A stretch of DNA of 64,000 bases from Nematostella vectensis (lineage: Eukaryota > Cnidaria > Anthozoa > Actiniaria > Edwardsiidae): the NCBI RefSeq assembly GCF_932526225.1, contig NC_064034.1, positions 11,420,887 through 11,484,886 of the forward strand, written 5' to 3'. A program made the position numbers and the translations under genes. The notes beneath the pieces were generated by a model, which worked only from the letters and a program-made list of their open reading frames with translations, made no database searches and was not told the DNA's origin. Within the stretch, counting starts at the first letter, position 1, and each line of letters opens with the position of its first letter. Below are positions 1 through 9,343 of the stretch, one piece after another.

Positions 1-496
1 GATTGCCAGTGATAGTTGAAATATAATTTAGATCTATTCAGGGTTTCTTTTAAAATTATATAAATATAATTTCCCTTTATAATATATACAGTGAAGCTAT
101 TTATAAACGCAAGCAATTTGTACGAATGCGTTCGATTAGGTTTTAATATTTAATTTGTACCTTTGTGAATTAACTCTAACAATTACTGAAAGATAAATGT
201 TATCTCAGTTTTTATTGTCTTTCCGTACTTTTGACACAGGTGTGGCAAGAAACCGGAAGGGAGGGGTGGTGCAATAGCGCTAAGTTTTGCAACATTCTAT
301 GTTGCTGTTTGTTATGTGAAAAAGTTTGCACATTATTAAAACAGTGTTTCTTGTATATTAAATCAAATTCTTCAAACACTAGTTGGAGATAAAAGTGAAA
401 GACCTATTAATTTCATGATTGAATTAAATGCCCTTGCTATAAATGTACTGAAAATCTAGCAAAACATTATGCGTGCAGTTTACCCCTGTTATTTGT

Positions 497-610
497 TTGA
501 GAGGCCAATCACAACCACTGATAGAGTATTATATTTGAGAGGCCAATCACAAACACTGATAGAGTATTATATTTGAGAGGCCAATCACAAACACTGATAG
601 AGTATTATAT
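497..610. repeat. 38-bp tandem repeat, three copies
   Basis: Three nearly identical 38-bp units containing gaggccaatcacaa begin at 497, 535 and 573. The last ends just before the polypyrimidine tract of the cofilin-like exon at 626. The first unit differs from the others by one base (aacc versus aaac). Confidence 0.9.
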
Positions 611-625
611 TTTATTCCTTTACAG

Positions 626-1945
626 GCAGGAGTCAACATTACAAGGGAGTTTACTGACGGCTGGAATGAAATGACAAAGGCAGATTCTGGCCTCCGCTAC
701 ATCATTTTCAAGTTGGATGAAAATAAAGAAAATGTTGTTTTTGAGAAGAAAAAGATGAAATGTGAGTGTAGCCATGAAGACCTCCTTGATGACCTTCCAG
801 CAGACGAACCGAGATACATCGGTCTTATTCTGGACTATGAAAATAAAGAAGGAGCGAAAAGAAGCAAAGTTCTTCTTATATTTTGGTAAGTTTTTGTGTT
901 CAATTATTGTTCTCAGCAAATAAAGCACTAATTTACAAACTTTATTTCTATAGAAATAAAGTTTGTAAATTAGTGCTTAATTTGTTGAGAACAGTGAAAC
1001 ACTTTATTTCTATAGAAATAAAGTTTGTAAATTAGTGCTTAATTTGTTGAGAACAGTGAAACATTCAAGGTATTACACTCAAACTACATTCACTACTTTT
1101 TAATTGCCTCTTTCACTTTTTTAGGCCCTTTTTAGGTGATTTTTGACTTTTTTGTTACAGCCCTCAGCTGTTCAACATTATGTAAATCGGCTCAATGTAG
1201 GTGGCCGAAGTAAAAACAATAAGCTTCCACAGAAGGTTATTGTGAGGACATAAGGAATCCAAAATTTTACACTTTTAAATAGATGGTGTTTAGCAGCAGT
1301 ACGAATAGCTCTGAGCTAGTGAAATATCACATACGATCTCCTTAAGAACGTGCTATTTCAATAAAAATCAATGTCTAGTGACAATGCTGCTTCTACCACT
1401 GCATGATCATCATTTGCTTCGACAATTTAAAATTTATCAGACATTTGATGGTGCTGGTCCTTCGGTACATTACCCAGCTATAACCCAGCCACCATTTACA
1501 TATTTTTTTACATTCATTTGATTATATTAATTCTATTGTACCTAATTTTATACCTTTACGTTATGGCTATGCCTTTTTCGAGTTATTCATTAAACGTAAA
1601 ACATACTAGAACCGTATTACCATTACTACATCTGTGGTTGGTACTACATTTACAGTTGATGTGGTTGTTCTACATTACTGCTGGTATTAGATTTTACGCG
1701 TGTTACAATGACCCAATATATTTGTATTTGCATAGATATGGAATGCAAGTTTACTGTCTCTAAATAAGTTGCATTTTAATCATAGGTGTCCTGAGAACTT
1801 AAACCCCAGAGTCAAGATGCCGTATGCGATGACTTTCAATGATCTCACGAAGAAATGTCCTCATTATGATAAAAGTGAAGAAGCCCATGAAAGATGTGAG
1901 TTATCGTTTGAAGCACTAAAAGAATTACTGAAGAATGTCAAGTGA
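626..1945 (+). CDS. ADF/cofilin-like actin-binding protein, last two coding exons
   Basis: Two exons are supported: 626-885, after the acceptor ctttacag and ending at donor gtaagt, and 1786-1945, after acceptor catag and ending in TGA. They join in phase 2 across a Trp codon. Together with a one-codon ATG exon, the usual arrangement in cofilin genes, they give about 140 residues, the normal family length. The protein begins AGVNITREFTDGWNEM and shows ADF-homology landmarks: RYIIFKL, RYIGLILDY, VLLIFWCPE and the NPRVKMPYA segment corresponding to the actin-binding long helix region. ADF/cofilins bind G- and F-actin and sever filaments in the cytoplasm; that role is known for the family and inferred here. 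The ATG exon is not identified and may lie left of the window or in the first 600 bases. The intron before exon 626 holds a 38-bp triplication, and the one after it holds a palindromic repeat. Twinfilin or GMF relatives are less likely given the length. Confidence 0.85.
909..1062. repeat. Palindromic repeat with tandem half-copy
   Basis: Positions 909-950 and 951-992 form inverted arms of 42 bp with about two mismatches and no loop (centre tttctatagaaa). The right part is repeated once more with a 62-bp offset from about 1002. It lies in the intron between the two cofilin-like exons and looks like a small foldback/MITE remnant. No coding capacity is seen. Confidence 0.85.
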
Positions 1946-3136
1946 TTTTTTTTTAAATTGCAGGAATACTTTTCAAATAGATATAGCAACAAATGTCGTA
2001 ATTTCACGTCTATTCTTGCATTGCACAACATAGTGTGATACTAGATCCGTTTGTAACAACACTGCATTGGCAAATAATGACATCAATAATCTTCGCTTTG
2101 ATGAACTTTTGTGACGCCTAAATCCAGGGTGTGTTCAGTTTCACATACGCAGCAGAATCGTGTCGGTCCTTTTTTTAGCAAGTTAATCTCATGAATTTTC
2201 TTTGAAACCATATGCCATTTACACCCCTTGGTTTAGACATCGACAATTTTATCCTAACTTTAAATATAGAAATTTGTTGTAGTCACGTGCATGATGTACA
2301 TGCGCAGTTTAGTTTTAAAAGTTGCTTAATCATTAGTGTTATTTTAGAGTTATACATTTGGACAAGAGATCAATCTATGATTTCCCACGCCTTGACTTTT
2401 TTCCACGATTGGTTCAATTTGCTAAACGTTTCAATTTACTCCATTCCCTCTTGGATTGTTTTGCATTTTTTCCCTTTCATGTGAGACCACCATATGGATT
2501 GCTGTCTGGTCCTAGTGTATACATGCAGCAAGTCTGTGATTTGTAGTGTGCTGGCCTTCGGGCAAATACAATTAAAGCTTTGAAATATCAGCTTCGTGTA
2601 TGCCTTCATCTGATCCCGGCTAGTCCCCTTACATAAGCATTTAACCGCTCTCTGATTGTTTGTTGTTGTCGTTTTTTCTAAAGAGTTAGAAAACCGAGGG
2701 TCTTAAAATCTCTCCTCTCGCTCTCTCGACTCCATATTGATGTTTTCAGGCCAGACACCAAGTGAACACGTCTATTTGTCAATGGACTTGTGGGGGACAA
2801 ATGACGTCATAAGTACTTTCCAACTCACGCTAGCTAAAGCAATGGCGGCCGCCTTTCGAACGTTTTTGAAGGGTTTTATTGTCACTTTTAACATCTTTGC
2901 TGTTGGAGTTATGAGCTGATTTTTTCACAAAGAGTATATCAAATGATGCTCTTTCTAATGAATGTAGCGAGAAGGCGTAATACCGATGTGAATTTACGTG
3001 TTTTTTTTTGCCCCTTTAATAGTGGAACCCCGTTATCTCTAAAGGGGATGAATCAAAACCCAAATGAGCTAGCAAGGCTGGTCCTGAAGTCCTTAGGCTT
3101 TAAGTTGTCATTTATCGTGTGTGCTCCGTGACAGGG
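1946..3136. other. Intergenic, no gene recognised
   Basis: This is the 3' flank of the cofilin-like gene. Short open frames on the plus strand (for example 2212-2484) have no recognisable motifs, splice context or family resemblance. A possible weak poly(A) signal, aattaaa, lies near 2570. Confidence 0.5.
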
Positions 3137-3716
3137 GTTAGTTGTTTGGTAAGGCCAAGTCCAAAGTTAATTGTTTGGTAAGGCCAAGTCCAAAGTTAAT
3201 TGTTTGGTAAGGCCAAGTCCAAAGTTAGTTGTTTGGTAAGGCCAAGTCCAAAGTTAGTTGTTTGGTAAGGCCAAGTCCAAAGTTAGTTGTTTGGTAAGGC
3301 CAAGTCCAAAGTTAATTGTTTGGTAAGGCCAAGTCCAAAGTTAGTTGTTTGGTAAGGCCAAGTCCAAAGTTAGTTGTTTGGTAAGGCCAAGTCCAAAGTT
3401 AGTTGTTTGGTAAGGCCAAGTCCAAAGTTAGTTGTTTGGTAAGGCCAAGTCCAAAGTTAGTTGTTTGGTAAGGCCAAGTCCAAAGTTAGTTGTTTGGTAA
3501 GGCCAAGTCCAAAGTTAATTGTTTGGTAAGGCCAAGTCCAAAGTTAATTGTTTGGTAAGGCCAAGTCCAAAGTTAATTGTTTGGTAAGGCCAAGTTCAAA
3601 GTTAGTTGTTTGGTAAGGCCAAGTCCAAAGTTAATTGTTTGGTAAGGCCAAGTCCAAAGTTAATTGTTTGGTAAGACCAAGTCCAAAGTTAGTTGTTTGG
3701 TAAGGCCAAGTTCAAA
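3137..3716. repeat. 29-bp minisatellite, 20 copies
   Basis: A 29-bp unit containing tttggtaaggccaagtcc repeats exactly 20 times without spacers. Copies vary mainly at one position (gttag versus gttaa), with rare changes such as gtaagacc and gttcaaa. The high identity points to recent expansion. It is intergenic. Confidence 0.95.
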
Positions 3717-4212
3717 AACAAATGTTTCCCATCCGGATTTCCCAAAAAAAGCGAGCGGGCAGGCGGATTTTTTATTTTATTTTCTGTATTTTTATTATTG
3801 TCTTCCAAAGGCATTGATTCACAAAGGACCTTTAAGAGGGATGTAGTCTGGACATATTTTGACCCGTTCGAGCATTAGTCGGATATTGGGGGTCGTCCGA
3901 TTTGGCTAAATTTTTTTACGGATTTGCATTAAAATATTAATATATATATATATATATATTTTTTTTTTTCGTAAGAAATACAAAAAGCCCAAATAGTCGT
4001 GTTCGTGAACCAGAAGAATGAATACAATACACCAAAAACTGGAATTCTACTTCGACGAAATTTTCGTCTTTAATAAGACTTCTTCACGGCAGACTTTATT
4101 TTATTTTCGTAAGATTATAACTCGGCGCCGTTTTGCCTTATTTGGGCGAAAAAACGGGCGTGGTGCGTGTCTGAAAATGTGCGTTTTTACCTGGGCGCCA
4201 ACAGTTTCGTCG
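3717..4212. other. Intergenic, TA microsatellite, no gene
   Basis: This stretch holds a (TA)n tract at about 3938-3959 followed by a T-run, plus short open frames that are not recognisable. No gene is supported. Confidence 0.5.
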
Positions 4213-5068
4213 TTAACACATTGACCCCTCAACAAATTCTTAAATTCAAAATAAACACAACAAGATGAAGATACTCAGGCATCAGTCTAAGGGATAAATG
4301 GTCTTGCAGATATGCATCCAACCAAGGTGTTGGCATCTACTCTTAAGCCAAATAATAGCACAGGTTCTTTGACAAATCTCAAATCGAACAAGGAGAGAAA
4401 AGCAGAATCACCCCTCTCAATAAAACGCTCAAAATACCACACAAGGGAGAGAGATCAGCAAATACAGCTCAAGACACAAATAGATACCTTTATTATGATC
4501 CTCCAGGTACATTTCCTTGGCCTCAAAACACAATGTCCATTCCTTGAAGGATTGTACAACCACGAAAATATCTTTACGTATTGCAAAGCATTCTGGGAGA
4601 TCCAGGGGAAAATTCACGAGGGGAGGGCCAGTCAACACTCCTCTCCCCAAAGTCAGATGGTTTTTTACCTGTTTTGTTTTTTTGTCTTTTCACCCCGAAG
4701 CCAAACAAATCAATTCCAGGTCATACAGACCCAGAATAGCAGTATAAACAATTTTGGAATCAATTTGGTTTCAGAAAAGACAGCATTTAGGAGAGCTGTG
4801 GTGATTCATTAGAAAATTATTTTCTCATCCGGGCAAAGCCAAACAAGAAAAAATCATCATGAATCCACCTTTGCTTGCAAATATCCATAAGCAAAGCACT
4901 CAATTATGCCCCAAAAGACTTCATGATGTCCTGATTCACTCTCCTAATATGCTCATAGCATTGACTTTGACGGGCTGTATAAAACTCAGAATAGGGGGGG
5001 GGAGGTATCTGTTTTCAGTCTGTTTTTTGTAAATTCAGCTCCAAAAAAGCCAGGAGTCAATGGGTTAA
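4213..5068. mobile_element. Candidate non-autonomous DNA element, TTAACCCATTGACTCC termini
   Basis: The left end reads ttaacacattgacccct at 4213. The right end, reverse-complemented from about 5068, reads ttaacccattgactcct, so the ends form short terminal inverted repeats around roughly 850 bp. A related left end recurs near 39784, with matching internal words (ataaacaca, catcagtctaagg versus cattagtctaagg, ccaaccaa). No transposase is visible. The open frame at 4312-4812 has no recognisable domain. Boundaries are approximate. Confidence 0.55.
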
Positions 5069-5592
5069 TCTATACCGGTAATATTTGGTATGTGAAAAAT
5101 TATCATCCCCTCTATGAAATAAAGTAAAAATGCTTAGAAAATATTAAAAATGTTAAAAAAAATATACACTCCCAAGTACAACTATGTTCCAGGCTCAGAA
5201 TTTTGATGGTCTATTTCAGAGGCCTGTATATCCGATGGTAAATGGATAAAGAACAAGAAATTAATTCTAAATATTGATATATGCAGGGATGATTGTGACA
5301 AAAATATCGAGCTGGCTTTTTGTAATGCGGCCGTTCACGGTTGCCTAGAAAACTGCAGAAAAAAAACTTTTTTTTTTTTCTCGAAGTATGCCATTACACA
5401 GTAACTTATAATTCATCTTTCTTTGGTTATGCAGGGTGTATAATTTGACATAGAAAAATCCCCTAATGAACATTTTCACAGATATAACAATGTAAAAAAA
5501 AAACACGCATGTAGTTTAACCCTTTAACTCCTGGGTACTTTTGAGCAAAATTGTAAGAAAAACAGACTGAAAACAGAAACCTCCCCCCCCTA
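4991..5592. repeat. Inverted repeat pair of about 75 bp
   Basis: The arm at 4991-5068 (starting in a G-run, then ctgttttcagtctgttttt) is matched in reverse complement by 5518-5592 (ending in a C-run), with scattered mismatches. The arms are about 450 bp apart. They look like two oppositely oriented ends of the TTAACCC-family element, or the TIRs of an element ending in the G/C runs. Confidence 0.65.
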
Positions 5593-6921
5593 TTTCCAAC
5601 ACTACCAGTTAAGTTAAGCTACCGCTGACCCAAAACGTTATGCCTTGAAGTTTCCAACAATGCACTGCGGTGTCTTTTCAATCTAGCGACGGCATTGCTA
5701 CAGCCTGTTGCTTACAACAGTTTTGCTTAAAAATTACAGCTTTTTCACATCTGGAGAGTGCCTTAGGACATCATGAACTCTATTTGGGCACAATTAATGA
5801 TGTGCTTATGGATGTTTGCACGCTGAGGTTAATTCAATGGGATCATTCCTTGTTAGGGTTTCACCGAGTAAGAAAGGAATTTCTAGTGAGTGGCCTCATA
5901 CTTTCCAATGTCGTACATCTTTGCTACCCAACCTTATTCAAAAATTGTTTTCAGGCTTGGTTCCTTGTACCTGGAAATGTTTTGTTTGGCTTTGGGGCAA
6001 AGAGACTTATAAAAACTGTTATGATTACGGGGAAGGAGATTGCCCGCCTCTCTGTGAAGACTCCCATGATGCAGTGAGGGAATGCAATTTAGCCTAAACT
6101 TGGAGTTCGCCACTAATGGAGGTTTTAGCATTGATTATTGTGGCTGATGGCTGTAAATTGGGACCTGACAGAGCGCAATAAAGGTATCTATTTGTGACTT
6201 GATCTGTGTTCGGAATTTCGTGTCTTTTTTGGCATGAAATGTTTCTGAGTTTAAGCATTTGTCTACAAATTGGTCAGAAATCAAGGTTAATATTTTGCAA
6301 TGGAGTCAATTCTATTACATTGCTTGGACGCTCTTTTAAAAAGTCGTCTATGCCTGGGATAAACCCATGAGTAGCCGGGTCTGGTGATGTTTAGTTTGCA
6401 TTTCTGACGTTTTGATTTTGGGCATATATTTTACGGGCGTCTAAGGACGTTACAGTAATGGAAACTTAAAGTATTTTTTAAAGAGTAAAACAAAGTTGTT
6501 TGGACATAGGTTTCAAGTTTAAACAAATATTTTTTCTAATATTCTAGCTCCGAAGTAAGTCTAGATCTCATTGAAACTTTCGTTTTGAGGTAAATTGTAT
6601 GAATTTCTTGGAATTATATAATTTCGCTTCCCAATCCTGATCCGCTCAGATGTTTCTTATCCGAAAACGTGTTGAAAATGGTTGCGATAAATCTATATTC
6701 GATTTGCTCATTTACAATTTTCGCTTTTAATCTTACAGTCTCACTTTTATATAGGCATTTTTTAAGAATATTTAAATACTTCTTTAATTTAAATGCAGTG
6801 AGTTTGTTAAATTATTTATTTTCAGACTAAACGTCAAAGGTCTAGGCACAAAGCGGAGCGCAAAGTTCACTAACAATTGAAGCATGATACGCTTGTCGTT
6901 ATTTTTACTTACAAACATTTT
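5593..6921. other. Intergenic, no gene recognised
   Basis: Open frames at 5670-6077 and 5816-6097 overlap and resemble no family I know. A roughly 31-bp segment at 6177-6207 matches 4464-4494 in inverted orientation with a few mismatches, so part of this stretch is probably repeat-derived. Confidence 0.4.
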
Positions 6922-7161
6922 GTTACCCTGGGTACCAGAGACTCTCATAACTTCTTTCGTCCAGTGACGCTCGTCACGGTATTTTGGCCGAGCGTCACTG
7001 GGCGTGAGAAGTCTGGGCCGGGTTCCTAGAAAGCAACGCTAACTCAGAGTTAAATAAGGTTGTTATCCAATCAAATGTCGCAATAATCATATTTATCCGT
7101 GGATAAGCGCCAACCTGCTTTCGAGGAACCGAGCCCTGGAGGCTCTGGTACCCAGGGTAAC
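6922..7161. mobile_element. MITE-like element with CCCTGGGTACCAGAG termini
   Basis: The ends gttaccctgggtaccagag (6922-6940) and ctctggtacccagggtaac (7143-7161) are perfect 19-bp inverted repeats around 240 bp. Inside is a second stem built from cagtgacgctcg and cgagcgtcactg (about 6962-7000). A relative sits at 7946-8053. There is no coding capacity. The flanks are T-rich, so the target duplication is unclear. Confidence 0.8.
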
Positions 7162-7945
7162 TTTTTGTTTGCATAAAGGTAAATCCTGAATAGCGGGCAA
7201 GCATGGCTCACAATTTCTAAAGGCTTGTTTTCAATTAACAATGGAAAAACTATGTTAGTTTTTACAATTTGACCTAACCTCTGCAATTATCGGTTATCCG
7301 CTTGTGATTTTTCCAAATCGTACTAGCAGTGGCTACAATGTGTTGAGAGGATAGATCGGTATTTTGCCCCGCGTGCATACTAGCTTAACCAGACTAATTT
7401 TAAACTTGACTAGACGCGAATAACATATGTATAACGTTCCCTTCTCCAAATTTCCTTCCAAGGGAAGGAACAGGGGAGGTACACTTTCAAATCATACCAA
7501 GCTTTTTTGGTAGCGGGTGATGATCATGTCAATAGAACGCAAAACGGTTTTCTTTTGTAAGTCTTCATAAAGCCAAGTAAAAAAAAAATAAAAAAAAACA
7601 TGTTTATCGTCCCCGGCCGCATCCTTTTTCGGGGCCGCATCAATATATATATATATTTCTTATTATTTACATATTTCTGCTGCTTTTTTGAGTGTTTGTT
7701 CCTCAGAAATTCAAATTTCGTGCGTTAGCAGTGCCTGGGGACTGAAATAAAGGCAGACGTTTCAAAGCTTTTCTTACAATTTTTTTTCACCCGTTCGCAA
7801 CATCGCGGAAATTTCCTTTGTGAATCGTAAGAATCATTGATAAACCAAGGGAAAAAATAAATAAAAGGGCCGCATGTTCCCTTTTTACTTGGCCTAATAA
7901 TGAGTATTTTTGAGAGTGGAAGGGAGGGGTTGCAATGGCTGAGCT
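7162..7945. other. Intergenic, no gene recognised
   Basis: AT-rich sequence with short homopolymer runs and a small TA tract near 7644-7656. Short minus-strand open frames at 7725-7999 show no recognisable domain. Confidence 0.45.
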
Positions 7946-8053
7946 GTGCCTCCAAACTTCTCTCGCCCAGTGACGCTCAGCCAAGATGTCGGACTGCATT
8001 TTGGCTGAGCGTCACTGGACAAGAGAAGTCTGGAGGCTCTGGTACCCAGGGTA
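7946..8053. mobile_element. Partial copy of the CCCTGGGTACCAGAG MITE
   Basis: The hairpin cccagtgacgctcagcc / ggctgagcgtcactgg and the right end ctctggtacccaggg match the element at 6922-7161. The left outer terminus is degraded to gtgcctccaaacttctctcg, so this copy appears truncated or rearranged. Confidence 0.75.
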
Positions 8054-8490
8054 GGAATATCTCTAATGAATCAGGTCAATTGTTTAATCTCCATTTGCAT
8101 GCATTTGCATTGAATACGGCTCATGGATATACCACGTTTGATTTTAGACTTAGAAGCAAAATTAAATACAAGAAAACCGTTGGATTCTATTTATAAAGTA
8201 TTATAGGGGTGGTTTACATTTTGTGTGTAAAGACACACTTTTAACCAAGGAAAAAATGAATCGAATATGACATTACGTTAAGAGTTTGATGCTACGGGCA
8301 CACAGCTCCAAAAATGAGCGGGCAGTGATTTGGAACATTTGTATTTTTCCTTGGTTATCACTTATTTAACCCTATCCCACTCCCTTTCGTTTTTCGTGGC
8401 TCTGCACTGCCCACTGTTCACAATGCAGATCACATGATGATGATAAATGTAATGATTGTGTACTTTAAAGTGGACAATAAATCCCCCCTT
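8054..8490. other. Intergenic, no gene recognised
   Basis: This stretch lies left of the last recognised exon of the minus-strand DRC11-like gene. I looked here for exons encoding the missing IQ/AAA region and found none. Confidence 0.4.
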
Positions 8491-8529
8491 TCATAGAATC
8501 CTTGTTTCTCTCTTCTTTAATGGACTTAC

Positions 8530-9299
8530 TGTGGGTGTGTCTTGTGGTCCCATCTTGGCCAGTATCCCGCCCAGGAGTTTTTCGCGTTCCTGTAACTCCT
8601 TGGAGTTCTCATAGATGAAATACTTTGGAATAGGAATTTCGATGTCATCCTACAGAAATACAAACAGGATTCATTATTTTGTTATTTCGTTTTATGCTAG
8701 TTTATTATGAGTTGTGTTAAGTAAATATCAGCAAAGAAAAGATGGTTAGAATATCTATACTTACAGGTGTCAGTTTAAGATCTGATAGGACATCGTCAAA
8801 GTAATGAAATTCCGAAAACTCAAGCTGTACCATCTCATTCTTTAATTCAAGAATTCTGAATTAGAAAAAATAAAGAATTAGAAACACACTAGGACAACTA
8901 ATCTAGGGGGAGGGGGGCATTATTCATATCTTTCCTTTTAGGGGAGGTGCTTATTTGGGGCTTTTATTTTATTCTAGCAATTACGGCGAACAAATAAAAT
9001 GTAATCGCACAGAATGTAAGGAAATAATTCAATGACACTGATGGGAGACACCAAAATGAATGGTTATGCAATACATTTGACAAAAATACACCTGTTCTTG
9101 GTTTACCAACCTTCCCATGATGCCATCTAACAAGTGCCGTAGAACTCTTCTTTTTTGTGGGTGCACTACCTAAACAAACACACACTCACTGAGACATCAT
9201 TGATTCAAAGGTTTTTTTATATGTATTCTCTTTATTGGGATACCTGTGGTAGCCCAGTTATAAAATGCAACTGTTTTTTTCGTGGTTCCTATAACAATG

Positions 9300-9343
<44 letters not shown>

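Noticed and set aside
3137-3716. CRISPR-like 29-bp repeats
   Set aside because: Units are head-to-tail with no spacers, and the genome is animal.
5670-6097. Plus-strand open frames of 135 and 93 codons
   Set aside because: They overlap each other in different frames, resemble no family and lie in repeat-rich sequence.
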